From the NCBI GenBank assembly GCA_046331465.1, contig JAXLQV010000003.1, positions 930,001-994,000 of the forward strand: 64,000 nt of DNA. The letters run 5' to 3'. Each line of letters begins with the position of its first letter. Positions within the stretch are counted from its first letter, which is position 1. Positions 1 to 8,480 of this stretch are shown piece after piece. This stretch comes from UBA5066 sp046331465 (lineage in GTDB: Bacteria; Acidobacteriota; Thermoanaerobaculia; UBA5066). The translations under genes were made by a program, and so were the position numbers. The notes below the pieces were generated by a model. That model saw nothing but the letters and a program-made list of their open reading frames with translations. It was not told the DNA's origin and did not search any database.

Positions 1-397
1 CCGCGATCGTCGCGGCGGCCGCGAACTGGTCGGCCCCCTTAAACCGGCCCTGGAAGTTCGGCGACCCGCTCGCTCCCCGAGGCGACCGTCTCCCTCTTCT
101 GTCGTCCGCCGGAGCCCGCCAGCCGAGCTCCACCAGGGTGTCCTTCTGCGCCTTCCCGAGCTTTCGTCCCTTCGGGAGGAAGGCGTCGCTCACCGCCTCG
201 GCCCAGAGCAGCGAGTCCGCTTCCATCGCGAACTGCACGTAGTACGGGCTCCTCGCCCCCGAGAGGATGAGGTACTGCCCTGCATCCAGCGCGCCGAGAG
301 CCTCGGCGAGCCGGTCGCGGAGCGTCGCCCAGGCTCTGGAGAGATCCGCCGCCTGCACTCGCTTGGTGCCTTTCGCGTTCCGCATCACTCGCCTCAT
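1..397 (-). CDS. TY-Chap (type III secretion chaperone-like) domain protein, partial
   Basis: The gene starts at 397 and runs off the left edge, so only the N-terminal ~132 residues are visible. The start codon overlaps the stop of the PIF1 helicase gene by four bases (ATGA, 394-397), which implies translational coupling. The visible part has a stretch reading YLILSGARSPYYVQFAMEA, then AEAVSDAFLP, then VELGWRAP and a G-S-P-N-F motif. This order of motifs resembles the N-terminal TY-Chap domain, a YbjN/CesT-like fold described computationally as a peptide-binding chaperone in bacterial conflict loci. An alternative ATG lies four codons further in (385). Function in this host is unknown; the coupling suggests it works with the helicase. 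Confidence 0.6.
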   Translation of the reverse strand, partial: MRRVMRNAKGTKRVQAADLSRAWATLRDRLAEALGALDAGQYLILSGARSPYYVQFAMEADSLLWAEAVSDAFLPKGRKLGKAQKDTLVELGWRAPADDRRGRRSPRGASGSPNFQGRFKGADQFAAAATIA

Positions 398-1986
398 GTT
401 TTTCCCTCCGTCATGGTCCGTCCTCCCGCGAGTATCCGCCCCTCGCTCCCGGGCAGGAGCGCCGCCTTCGCGACGGAGTTCATGAACTCTCTCACGTGGC
501 TGCTCACCTTCAGGACGTCGTTCGGCCAGATCTCCGTCGCGAGCGTGATCCCCTCGAGCGTCGGGCAGCGGCTCAACGCCACGTAGACCTGCCCGTGCTC
601 GAAGGCGCCGCGGCCGAGGTCGACGACGATCCGCTCGAGCGTCTGCCCCTGGCTCTTGTGGATCGTGATCGCCCACGCCGGCCGGAGCGGGTACTGCGTG
701 AACTTCCCGACGACCTCGCTCGTGATCTTCTCGGTCTTCGGGTCGAACGTGTACTTCCGGCTCTCCCACGTCTCGGGCTCGACGCGATACGTGTGCGAGT
801 AGCCGTTCGACGTCACCTCGACCTCGACCACGTCCTTCGCGAGCGTGACGACCCGGCCGAACGTCCCGTTCACCCAACGCTCCTGCGCGTCGTTCTTCAC
901 GAAGAGGACCTGCGCTCCCAGCCGCAGCTTCAGCTCGGCCTCCGCCGGGAGGTTCTCGCCGTCGAAGGCCTTTCCGCTGAACGTCGCGCCGAAGACGTGC
1001 TCCGGTCCCGGGAGGCGGGCCAGCCTCGCGGCGTTGATCTGCGCCGCCCGAGCGTTCGTGGTCGTCAGCCAGGGCCGGATCTCCCCCGGGTCGGTCTCGA
1101 AATCCGGGTCGCACCGCGAGTTCAGGAGCGCCTGGTGCTCCTCCGCCAGCTCGCCCAGCCGGATGCCATTCAGGACGTCCATGAACTCCAGCTCCTTCTG
1201 GCGGTAGTTCTTCCGCAGCTCGACGACCGTGATCGGCAGCTGCTCGAAGACCTTCGCGTCCCAGAAGAAGGGGCTCCGGTAGTGGTACTCCATGAACTTC
1301 GCCTCGTCCTCCCGGCTGAGGACGGGCGGGAGCTGGTAGGGATCGCCGAAGAGGACCACCTGCGCGCCGCCGAACGGCTTCCTCTCGTCGCGCCCGTTCA
1401 GGCGGAGGAAGGCGTCGATCGCGTCCATCAGGTTCGCGTTCACCATCGAGACCTCGTCGATGACGAACGTGTCGACCTTTCGGATGAGCTGCCGCTTGTT
1501 CGAGTCCCAGATCTCCTTCACGTCCTCCCTGTTCATGAGGCCCCAGGGAAACATGAAGAAGGAGTGGATCGTCTGCCCGCCGACGTTCAGCGCCGCGAGC
1601 CCCGTCGGCGCGAGGAGGACGATCTTCTTGTGCGTCTTCCGCGCGAAGTAGCGAAGGAGATACGACTTCCCCGTACCGGCACGGCCGGTGATGAAGACGC
1701 ACGGCTCCTTCCCCTGCAGCAGCTGAAAGGCCTTCTCGGCGTCGAGGTTCTCCGGGTCCGGGCCCGGCACGTGCGGCGGAGGAGCGGATCCGAGCTCCCG
1801 CCGCAGTGTCTCGAACTCCGCCTTCGTCACCACCTCGAGCTGCGCGTGGGAAAGGCTCAGCGTCTTCTCGCCTGCCGCGTGAAACCGGACGCGTACCTTC
1901 CCTGCGACCCCGCCCGCCAGGATCTCTCCCGGGCCCCACGAGGGCTGTCCGGGGTGCTTCACGAGAGTTCCGGGGACGAGAATCAC
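394..1986 (-). CDS. PIF1-like SF1 DNA helicase with N-terminal DUF3553-type domain
   Basis: 530 aa. Residues 1-55 look like a DUF3553/SH3-like domain (PGQPSWGPGEI...VRVRF). Walker A GRAGTGKS is at 101-108, Walker B VIDEVS at about 175-180, and motif V/VI (HKSQGQTLERI, QVYVALSR) near 440-470. This is the PIF1/RecD-like 5'-3' helicase layout, with ATP-driven unwinding and D-loop or G-quadruplex handling as the family role. The start ATG follows the VapC gene by about 40 bases. Its stop overlaps the start of the TY-Chap gene, so the two are probably co-translated. A housekeeping role is possible, but its position in a defence island next to a TY-Chap gene favours an accessory role. Confidence 0.9.
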   Translation of the reverse strand: MILVPGTLVKHPGQPSWGPGEILAGGVAGKVRVRFHAAGEKTLSLSHAQLEVVTKAEFETLRRELGSAPPPHVPGPDPENLDAEKAFQLLQGKEPCVFITGRAGTGKSYLLRYFARKTHKKIVLLAPTGLAALNVGGQTIHSFFMFPWGLMNREDVKEIWDSNKRQLIRKVDTFVIDEVSMVNANLMDAIDAFLRLNGRDERKPFGGAQVVLFGDPYQLPPVLSREDEAKFMEYHYRSPFFWDAKVFEQLPITVVELRKNYRQKELEFMDVLNGIRLGELAEEHQALLNSRCDPDFETDPGEIRPWLTTTNARAAQINAARLARLPGPEHVFGATFSGKAFDGENLPAEAELKLRLGAQVLFVKNDAQERWVNGTFGRVVTLAKDVVEVEVTSNGYSHTYRVEPETWESRKYTFDPKTEKITSEVVGKFTQYPLRPAWAITIHKSQGQTLERIVVDLGRGAFEHGQVYVALSRCPTLEGITLATEIWPNDVLKVSSHVREFMNSVAKAALLPGSEGRILAGGRTMTEGKT

Positions 1987-2026
1987 GCAGGCGCCTCCAG
2001 CGCTTCCGCCGCCACCGACGTCGTTC

Positions 2027-2431
2027 TCAGTCGAGTTTCGCGCGCCGAACGCCCGGGATCCGGTCGAATCCTTCGTCGAACGTCGCGATCTTCGAGATGC
2101 CGTTCGTCAGCATCACGGACGCGTGAATCGCGTCGCGGACGCTCACGCCCTTCAAGCCCGGCAGGAGAGCGCGGGCGCGATCGGTGTCGGCCAGCGTAAC
2201 GGGCAGAACGCGCGAGCAGATCTGCACGAAAAGGTCGTAGACCTCGAGCCCGACCTCGAGCTTCCCGAGACCGGCGTACCGGAACAGGATCTCCTGGAGC
2301 ACCTCGGTGCTCGTGACCCCGTCCACCACTCCGGCCCGGACCCGCTCGAGGAACCGCATCGACGGTTCGCGATTCGGGTGGTCCCGCCCGGCGACGTACA
2401 TCGGGATGTTCGAGTCGATGAAAACCGTCAC
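2027..2431 (-). CDS. PIN-domain ribonuclease toxin (VapC-like)
   Basis: 134 aa, normal VapC size. The four acidic positions expected of a PIN active site are present: D6 (VFIDSN), E43 (TSTEV), D100 (SVRDAIHA) and D119 (ATFDEGF). PIN toxins cleave tRNA or rRNA when free of antitoxin. The start codon overlaps the stop of the upstream antitoxin gene (ATGA, 2428-2431), the usual antitoxin-first order. It is likely autoregulated through the palindromes at the antitoxin start. It forms a complete type II pair inside the island. Confidence 0.87.
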   Translation of the reverse strand: MTVFIDSNIPMYVAGRDHPNREPSMRFLERVRAGVVDGVTSTEVLQEILFRYAGLGKLEVGLEVYDLFVQICSRVLPVTLADTDRARALLPGLKGVSVRDAIHASVMLTNGISKIATFDEGFDRIPGVRRAKLD

Positions 2432-2655
2432 TTCCGGCCCGCCTCGATCTCAGTGAGCATCTGGTCGATGTCCCCCGTCGGCGCTCCGAGCGACGAGAGC
2501 CGAGCGAGCGGGTCCTCCCCCGACCCCTCCTGGTCGAGGGCCGCCTCGAGCACCTTCCGCACCCAGGCGCCCTTCGACAGTCGGCGTCGGCTCGCCGCCT
2601 TACCGATCCGCGCGTCAAGAGGTTCTGGGACAAGGATTTGCAGGCGGTGACTCAT
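2428..2655 (-). CDS. Ribbon-helix-helix-type antitoxin of the PIN toxin
   Basis: 75 aa, beginning MSHRLQILVPEPLDARIGKAA. A beta strand (LQILVP) followed by helices is the RHH/CopG-like DNA-binding pattern, and the acidic tail (DPLARLSSL, IDQMLTEIEAGRK) would bind the toxin. The ATG at 2653-2655 was chosen because it lies inside a palindrome and just downstream of a good -10 box; longer in-frame extensions run into the neighbouring gene. Its stop overlaps the VapC-like start. Confidence 0.78.
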   Translation of the reverse strand: MSHRLQILVPEPLDARIGKAASRRRLSKGAWVRKVLEAALDQEGSGEDPLARLSSLGAPTGDIDQMLTEIEAGRK

Positions 2656-2682
2656 ATGAGCATGCTCCCGGGTGCGATTATA
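2651..2682 (-). promoter_or_regulatory. Promoter -10 box and overlapping palindromic operator of the VapBC pair
   Basis: On the minus strand a perfect TATAAT lies at 2682-2677. Two overlapping 10-bp palindromes, CTCATATGAG (2651-2660) and GAGCATGCTC (2658-2667), cover the start codon and leader. No convincing -35 is visible. The leader would be only about ten bases, so binding of the antitoxin complex here would block both transcription and initiation. The role is inferred from position. Confidence 0.55.
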
Positions 2683-3127
2683 TGGCCCGTGGAGGAATCC
2701 CGGCGACCGCCGTCCGAAACTGCTGAAAGCTCGTGAGCACGTTGGCCATCGACTCGGCAACGAGGACATAGGCCAGCCGGCAGTCCGGCTTCGCGAGGCT
2801 CGCGCCGTCGAGGGCACCCACGACCGGGCCGATCCTTCTCAGCTCGGAACCCATCCAGGCCTCGATTCGCGCAAGGCGCTCCTGCGCCGCCGTGACATTT
2901 CCGCCCGACTCAAATGCCTCGGCCACCTCCGTCAGCTCCGACAAGGTGTCGTGCTTCAGACCGATCAGCGACTCGCAAAGCCCTTCCACCCGCGAAAGCA
3001 GCTCGGCAGGGAGATCCACGTTCGGCAGCTCTTCCTTCATGTACAGGACATTCCCGAGCAGCTCCCTCGCGAGCTCGCCACCGGCTTCGAGGGCGGCTTC
3101 CACTGCCTCCCGGGTCATTCCGGACAC
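2678..3127 (-). CDS. Hypothetical protein
   Basis: 149 aa, mostly helical, acidic, no signal peptide or membrane segment. I recognise no domain. The start overlaps the 3' end of the HD hydrolase gene by 13 bases, so the two are probably translated together and may act as a pair, for example an enzyme and its regulator or antitoxin. Its 3' end contains the -10 box of the following VapBC pair. The ATG at 3127 may be followed by a second usable ATG three codons in (MSGM). Confidence 0.6.
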   Translation of the reverse strand: MSGMTREAVEAALEAGGELARELLGNVLYMKEELPNVDLPAELLSRVEGLCESLIGLKHDTLSELTEVAEAFESGGNVTAAQERLARIEAWMGSELRRIGPVVGALDGASLAKPDCRLAYVLVAESMANVLTSFQQFRTAVAGIPPRAI

Positions 3128-3543
3128 CTGCGAATCACTTCCATGGCCCTCTCGTACTTCGCGAAACGGGCTTCGTCCTCTGAAGTCGGATTCGGCAGCC
3201 GGCTCCGATCGGTGTTGTCCGCGAGATCCGCGAGCTTCACCCTTCGGCCGATGGGGTTCCCCGCAGCGCGACGGACGAACGGCTCGTAGTCCTCACCCAC
3301 CCTCTTGGTCACCGAATCGAGCGCCTCGATAACCGCCTCCCCGAAGCCCTCCGCCCGCAGTTCCTCGCGAGTGATCGTCGTGTCCTCCAGGACGTCGTGA
3401 AGCACGGCCACGATCCGCTCCTCGGGAGTCGCCAGCCGCAGCATCACGCGCAGCGGGTGAAGGATGTACGGCTGCCCGGCCTTGTCCACCTCGCCCGAGT
3501 GGGCCTCCGCGGCAATGGCGATGGCGCGCTCGAGAGTGCTCAC
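3115..3543 (-). CDS. HD-domain (p)ppGpp hydrolase-like protein (SpoT/Mesh1 type)
   Basis: 142 aa, GTG start. Residues are arranged as in the small SpoT/Mesh1 HD hydrolases: AHSG(E/Q)..K.GQPYILHP near 14-30 (H29), HD at 49-50 (VLHDVLEDT), and VKLADLADN at 102-110 giving the second metal ligand. There is no synthetase or regulatory domain. Family members remove the 3' pyrophosphate of (p)ppGpp or act on other nucleotides. It overlaps a 149-aa unknown gene and lies in a defence island, so an alarmone-linked defence or antitoxin role is possible but not shown. Confidence 0.85.
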   Translation of the reverse strand: MSTLERAIAIAAEAHSGEVDKAGQPYILHPLRVMLRLATPEERIVAVLHDVLEDTTITREELRAEGFGEAVIEALDSVTKRVGEDYEPFVRRAAGNPIGRRVKLADLADNTDRSRLPNPTSEDEARFAKYERAMEVIRRCPE

Positions 3544-3601
3544 ACGGGGCCTCCATTCCGCCGAGCTGCCAGTCGCCGATTCCTGGCTTTCAAGCTCTCC
3601 C

Positions 3602-4498
3602 TCAGTCTTCCGGCGCCAGGAAGTAGATCGGCTGGATCGGGAAGCGCCGTCGGGCCGGTTCGTCCAGTTTCGGGTAGTACTCGACCCAGAGGTCGAATAG
3701 TCGTTCGAGGTCGATGAGGGTGACCTTTCGCCGCTCCTGGGTCCGGGCTTCCTCTTCCGCGTCCTTCGTGAAACCGCCCGTCGTCACGAAGATGCCGACG
3801 TCGTCCTCGCCGAGGACGGCCAGGAACGACCGGAGATCCTGCACCCGGATGTTTTCCTCGTGCCTCTTCACCTGGATCTTGATCCGGGGCGGCCTTGTCC
3901 CGAGCGGGTCGCTCCAGGCGAGGATGTCGATTCCCCTGTCCTTCCCCGGCGGAGCGACCCATGCGACGTGGTAGCCCATGGCGCGAAGAAGGGATGCCAC
4001 GAGCTCCTGGAACTCGTACGGGTGCATCCCCTTGAGATGCGCGGCGATAGCCGACCACGCCTGCTCGCCGGCCTGTTCGAACGTGATGCTCGCGTCGTTT
4101 CGCTTCTCGCCGTCCTCGACAGGGACCTGATCCTCGTCGGCCTCGGCAGCGTCTCGCTTGTTCTTCCACACGTTGTAGAGGCGGCACGCCTCCTTGTAGA
4201 AGGCTTCGGGATCCTTGAAGTCCGCGTATGCCTTCCGGCCGACTTCCGTGACGGTCCAGACCCCCTTGTGCTTGACGAGCCAGCCGGCCTTCACGAGGTC
4301 CACGGTGGCGAAGCGCACGACCTTCTCGAATCGAGTCCCGCCGCTCTGGTAGTTCGTCTTCTCGAAGTCCGTCGGCGGAACGAGGTTCGCGACCTCCAGA
4401 AGCGCCTCGCGGGCCGGAAGACCGTCCGGCTGCTTCATCAGGAGCCCTACGAGCGCGCGAACAAACTCCCCCGTTCGCTTTCGGGTGATTTCAGCCAT
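3602..4498 (-). CDS. mrr: Mrr-family restriction endonuclease
   Basis: 298 aa, ATG with a GGGAG ribosome site. The N-terminal ~110 residues are the winged-helix Mrr_N domain (LVPPTDFEKTNYQSG, WTVTEVGRKAY). The C-terminal ~150 residues are the PD-(D/E)xK Mrr catalytic domain: helix MHPYEFQELVASLLRAMGY, then D191 (GIDILAW) and Q209-V-K211 (IKIQVKRH), with TTGGFTKDAEEEA behind. Mrr enzymes cut methylated or otherwise modified DNA (type IV restriction). It starts 27 bases after the YbjN-like gene and is probably in the same transcript. Coexistence with a resident adenine methyltransferase means it must tolerate the host mark. Confidence 0.92.
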   Translation of the reverse strand: MAEITRKRTGEFVRALVGLLMKQPDGLPAREALLEVANLVPPTDFEKTNYQSGGTRFEKVVRFATVDLVKAGWLVKHKGVWTVTEVGRKAYADFKDPEAFYKEACRLYNVWKNKRDAAEADEDQVPVEDGEKRNDASITFEQAGEQAWSAIAAHLKGMHPYEFQELVASLLRAMGYHVAWVAPPGKDRGIDILAWSDPLGTRPPRIKIQVKRHEENIRVQDLRSFLAVLGEDDVGIFVTTGGFTKDAEEEARTQERRKVTLIDLERLFDLWVEYYPKLDEPARRRFPIQPIYFLAPED

Positions 4499-4525
4499 CG
4501 CATCTCCCTCTCGTTCGGCCAGTCT

Positions 4526-4927
4526 TCACTCCACATCCTCCCCCGTCAGATGCGCCTCCAGCAGGTCGCAGGCCCGGGCCAGCGCCCGAACGCGTTCCCT
4601 GAGCTCCTCAGGGGTAAGCCCGATCTTCGGCACCGTCGCCTCTCCGACAAGCGCTCCGTTCGCGTCGAGACGAAAACCGCAGAGCCGGGCCGTTTCGTTG
4701 CGGCGCCAGGCGCGAAGGGCCAGATCGAGGCGCTTCGAGTCTTCGTCGTCCGTGTGGGCGGAGACCGCATCTACGGAGAGAACGACACCACGAAGCTGCC
4801 AGGCCTCGTCCTCCTCCGTCACCCTGACCTGGTGCGTCCGCTTGTTCGGGAAAGAGACCTTCACGCGGCTCCCGGTGACTCGAAAGTCGACGTCCGAAAG
4901 CAGCTTCGACAGGTCAGGCATGGGCAT
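4526..4927 (-). CDS. YbjN/TY-Chap-like small protein coupled to the SNF2-PLD operon
   Basis: 133 aa, two close starts (4927 and 4921). The C-terminal half reads ALRAWRRNETARLCGFRLD, GALVGEATVP, then GLTPEELRERVRALARACD and LLEAHLTGED. This resembles the end of YbjN/type III chaperone-like (TY-Chap) domains, where a long helix ends in a conserved D-x-x-E-x-x-L-T-G. The gene overlaps the 3' end of the SNF2 helicase gene by 14 bases. A peptide-binding or assembly role for the operon is a reasonable inference. The family assignment is from memory of the motif and not certain. Confidence 0.5.
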   Translation of the reverse strand: MPMPDLSKLLSDVDFRVTGSRVKVSFPNKRTHQVRVTEEDEAWQLRGVVLSVDAVSAHTDDEDSKRLDLALRAWRRNETARLCGFRLDANGALVGEATVPKIGLTPEELRERVRALARACDLLEAHLTGEDVE

Positions 4928-7900
4928 CCCCCTCGTGGCGGGCGCGTCCCTGGTGCTTGCGCGCGTCGAGCATCTCGTCGAGGCCGCCGTCCTTCTCTCC
5001 GAAGAGGTCCATCTCCAGGTCGTCCGCCTTCCAGACGACCCGCTCGACGAGCCAGGCTAGGCGCGCGGCGTCGTGTTCCTCCTCCGCGAGGAGGACGTCC
5101 TCGGCGACGCTGACGAGCCATTCGCCCTTCTTGCCGACCTTGAGCACGTGGATGCGGCCGCCGCCCTCGGCCGCGGCAGTCATCAGCTTCTTCTGGTCGG
5201 CTCGGAGGCCGAGCTGTCCCACGTGGCTCGAGCAGCGAAGCAGGAGCCGCTCGTCCCGTCCCTGCATCTCCAGCACGAAGGGCTGATGGCGGGTCCCGAG
5301 GCGGGCGTTTCCTATCTTCTGGCCCGTCGGAGCGTTCACCTGCCACTCGACCTCGAGTCCGCCGACGCTCGGGGCGCACATCCGGTCTAGCCGTTCGAGC
5401 GCCTTCCGTTCCGTCTCCGCGTCGACGACGAGCTTCTTCCCCTTCCCGTTGAGGTGGACCTCCTTCTTCACCGGGAAGGCGCTCTCGAGCGGGGTCGAGA
5501 TGGGAACCGGCGGCACAGGAAGGCCCATGATCTCGTGCGAGACGGAGAGCCTCTTCTGGTCGAACTCGGGAAGGGCCAGGTCCTCGTGCATGAGACGGAG
5601 GAAGGTGTCCATCCGCTTCAGCACCCTCACCACTTGGAGGACCTCGACCGTGTCGGAGAGGTAGGGGTAGTAGACCTGCAGCTTTTCTACGCCCTCCGGT
5701 TTCCGGTCGGCCTCCCGCAGCCGCCTCTCGGTCAGGGACCGCACGCGGTCCACCCGGCCGATCCGCTGCTCCATGGCCGACGGGGTCCAGGAGATGCCGT
5801 AGTGGAAGACGTCGGAGCAGAAGGTGTGGAGGTCCTCGCCCTCCTGCAGGAGGTCGGTGCTCACGAGGACGAACGGGTAGCCCGGCATCCGGAACTGCTG
5901 CACGAGGGTCATGTTCACCTGGCCCGACATCCCGGCCACCGGCTGCTGCTCACCAAGGAGCGTCCCGAAGCGCGTCGCCGTCGCCGCGAGGGGCAGCTCG
6001 GCGATGTTCGGGAGGTTCACGTCGACGATGAGCGGGAAGTTCCGGCCGATCGCCGAGAGCTCGTCATACGCCCCGAACCACCCGAATCCCGGCGGGAGCG
6101 TCCGCTGCCCCTCGAGAAGCCGCAGGAAGTCGTCCACAAGCGAATCGTCGTCGGGCTCGGGCGCAGCGTCAGCGGGCTCCGTGGTGCCCGCAGCCTCTGC
6201 CCCGAGGCCGGCTGTCTCTTCACGCTCGTCCACGTCCTCGTCCGCGCGGCCCGGGTTCAGGTTCCCGCGGCGGGTGACGGCGAGGATGTAGAGGTCGATG
6301 AGCGAGTGGCCCAGCCGCGCGGCGGTCGCGAGGAGCTGGGCCCGCTGCTCCCTCTCCCGAACCCGGCCGAGCAGGTCGAGGCCCGCGGGAGGCTCGGGCC
6401 AGAGGTCGGCGCGGAGGGTCTCCTGCTTCAGCAGCTCCGAGAAGAACGTCCGCTCCTCGAGCCGGCTGGCGAAGTCCGATCCCTCCCGCACCCTTCCGGC
6501 GGAGCGCGGCGCCGGGAATTTCTCGGCGAGGAGAATCTGCGCCTCCAAGGACAGGTCCCCGCCCCGCTCGGCGAGGAGCCGGAGCGCCCCAACCTGCGCC
6601 GCCTCGAACAGGTAGAGCCTCTGGGCCTTGCCGCGCAACCGGTCCTTGCCCAGCGCATTCACCTGCGCCCGGGTCTCCTCCGGCGTCAGGCTGACGACCT
6701 CGGCCAGCTTCGCGAGCACCTGCCCCGATGGCGCGCCCAGCATCCGCCCGACGTCGTTCACCTCGAAGAACGTCGCGTTCACGCTCCCCGGCCGGGTGAA
6801 GCTCCTCTGCAAGAGCGCCCCGCTGAAGACGCCCTTCTTCGGCTCGCCCCGGAAGAACCAGGAGAAGAAGGTGTCGGGGCTCGAGGGCTCACCCGTCTCC
6901 TGCCCCTCACCGGCGCCCTTCCGGGTCCGGGCCTTCTCTCCCCTGTAGGTCTCCCACCACCGATCGAGCGTCGCCATCGCCTCGGCCGGCAGGCGCCTCT
7001 GGAGGCGTGCCATCAGCCAGCCGTCGTACTCCGCCTCCAGCTTCGCCTTCAGCTCCTTGACCGACCCGATGCGGCGCACGAAGACGAGCGCCTTTCGGCC
7101 CGATGTCCAGCGCTCGGCCAGCGTCCGCACGAGGGCGTCCATCTTCGGGTGCGGCAGCTCGGCGTCGAACTGCTTCCGGTAGTCCTTCGCGAGACGGTTC
7201 AGGGCGTGGACGTCGAGCCCTTCCCGTTCGAGCGGGTCTTCGGTCTGGTCGGCGTCGTCGAAGACGACGACCTTCGTATCTTCTTCTTCGCCCTCCGTCG
7301 CCGCCTTCTCCTTCAGGCGCGACGTCTCGAGAAAGCTCTCGAACGACGCGAGCATCCCGATCTGGAAGCTCGAGTTGAACTTCTCGCTCCCGAGCAGCTC
7401 CATCACCTTCTTCTGGACGAGTGCGACGACGAGCCGGCCCTTGAGATCGCTCACCTCGATCGGGGTGTCGTGACGTTCGACCCCTCCGTATCGCCATTCG
7501 CGGCGATAGAGGTTCTTCGTGTGGCGCTCGCCTCCGACGTGGATCTCGGTGACGCGGCGAATCAGGAACTTCCGTGCCTCGTCCCGCTTCTTCGCCTCCC
7601 CGGCCTCCTTGTCGGCCAGGAGTGCGAAGGCATCCCCCTTGCCGAAGACGTCCAGCTGGTTCCAGAGGTGCCGGTAGCTCTCCTCGACGGGCGTCGCCGA
7701 GAGGAAGAGCACCTGTTTCGCCTTCGGGCCGTAGCCCGGGAAGGGCCCCGGGTCGGGCTGGGCGGACGGGTGGCCGAAGACGAGCCCCATGACGCGGTTG
7801 CGGGCCGAGACGTTCTCCGAGAAGCCGTGCTTGAGGTTGTGCCCCTCGTCCACGATGACGAGGTCGAACTCGGGTAGGGCGCAGCAGATGGCCTGGGCGA

Positions 7901-8480
7901 CGGCATCCTTGAAGCCCGCCTTGCCGAGGCGGAGGTCCAGGGCCGAATCCGAAATCCAGGGAATTGCCTCCTGCACCTGGGCCCGCAGCTTCTCCTTCGC
8001 CTCCCGGGAGGCTTCCTTCGCGTCGCCCGTCAGGCCGATCGAGAAGCTCGTCATCCGGGCGAAGAAGTCGCGCCGCGGGTCGAGGCTTGCCTCGCGCACC
8101 AGCTCGGCGAGGTTTCCGCACATCACGAGCGGGCGCGACGGGCTCCCGTCCAGCTCGCGCACGCGCAGGTCGGCGTGCCGCACGTTGTGGCGGATGAAGT
8201 TCCGGGTCTCCTTCATCCACTTCCGCTGAATGTTCTCGCGCGGGGCGATGACGAGGACCCGGAGCGCCGGGTCGAAGTGCCTGAGCAGCGCGACGACGCC
8301 GAGTGCGACGTAGGTCTTCCCCAGGCCCACCTCGTCGGCCAGGTAGGCGACCCCGTGCGTCTTCAGGATGTTGTGGAGCGCCACCGCCCCTTCGAGCTGC
8401 TGCTCGCCCCGCCCGCTGTTGTCGTTCGGAAGGCGGGCCGAGAAGTCGAGGAGCTGGCGCGCGGTTTCGACGTCGATCAT
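4914..8480 (-). CDS. SNF2/SWI2-type helicase (SF2), large, paired with PLD protein
   Basis: 1188 aa. The ATG at 8478-8480 overlaps the stop of the PLD gene (ATGA), fixing the start. The N-terminal ATPase lobe has Walker A ADEVGLGKTY (48-57) and motif II VDEGHNLKHG. The second lobe holds LVSTDLLQEGEDLHTFCSDVFHYGISWTP split over motif V, then MEQRIGRVDRVRSLTERR as motif VI. A long insert separates the lobes (FSWFFRGEPKKGVFSG region), and a ~250-aa C-terminal part is unlike other families I know. The layout fits RapA/HepA-like translocases and the helicases of DISARM and Dpd systems. It is distinct from the DrmD-type helicase at 20485-23349. Confidence 0.85.
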   Translation of the reverse strand: MIDVETARQLLDFSARLPNDNSGRGEQQLEGAVALHNILKTHGVAYLADEVGLGKTYVALGVVALLRHFDPALRVLVIAPRENIQRKWMKETRNFIRHNVRHADLRVRELDGSPSRPLVMCGNLAELVREASLDPRRDFFARMTSFSIGLTGDAKEASREAKEKLRAQVQEAIPWISDSALDLRLGKAGFKDAVAQAICCALPEFDLVIVDEGHNLKHGFSENVSARNRVMGLVFGHPSAQPDPGPFPGYGPKAKQVLFLSATPVEESYRHLWNQLDVFGKGDAFALLADKEAGEAKKRDEARKFLIRRVTEIHVGGERHTKNLYRREWRYGGVERHDTPIEVSDLKGRLVVALVQKKVMELLGSEKFNSSFQIGMLASFESFLETSRLKEKAATEGEEEDTKVVVFDDADQTEDPLEREGLDVHALNRLAKDYRKQFDAELPHPKMDALVRTLAERWTSGRKALVFVRRIGSVKELKAKLEAEYDGWLMARLQRRLPAEAMATLDRWWETYRGEKARTRKGAGEGQETGEPSSPDTFFSWFFRGEPKKGVFSGALLQRSFTRPGSVNATFFEVNDVGRMLGAPSGQVLAKLAEVVSLTPEETRAQVNALGKDRLRGKAQRLYLFEAAQVGALRLLAERGGDLSLEAQILLAEKFPAPRSAGRVREGSDFASRLEERTFFSELLKQETLRADLWPEPPAGLDLLGRVREREQRAQLLATAARLGHSLIDLYILAVTRRGNLNPGRADEDVDEREETAGLGAEAAGTTEPADAAPEPDDDSLVDDFLRLLEGQRTLPPGFGWFGAYDELSAIGRNFPLIVDVNLPNIAELPLAATATRFGTLLGEQQPVAGMSGQVNMTLVQQFRMPGYPFVLVSTDLLQEGEDLHTFCSDVFHYGISWTPSAMEQRIGRVDRVRSLTERRLREADRKPEGVEKLQVYYPYLSDTVEVLQVVRVLKRMDTFLRLMHEDLALPEFDQKRLSVSHEIMGLPVPPVPISTPLESAFPVKKEVHLNGKGKKLVVDAETERKALERLDRMCAPSVGGLEVEWQVNAPTGQKIGNARLGTRHQPFVLEMQGRDERLLLRCSSHVGQLGLRADQKKLMTAAAEGGGRIHVLKVGKKGEWLVSVAEDVLLAEEEHDAARLAWLVERVVWKADDLEMDLFGEKDGGLDEMLDARKHQGRARHEGDAHA

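Noticed and set aside
496..2199. Plus-strand 567-codon open frame
   Set aside because: Antisense shadow of the PIF1 helicase; Arg/Pro-rich with no domain.
5454..7877. Plus-strand 807-codon open frame
   Set aside because: Shadow of the SNF2 helicase, produced by high GC at third positions.
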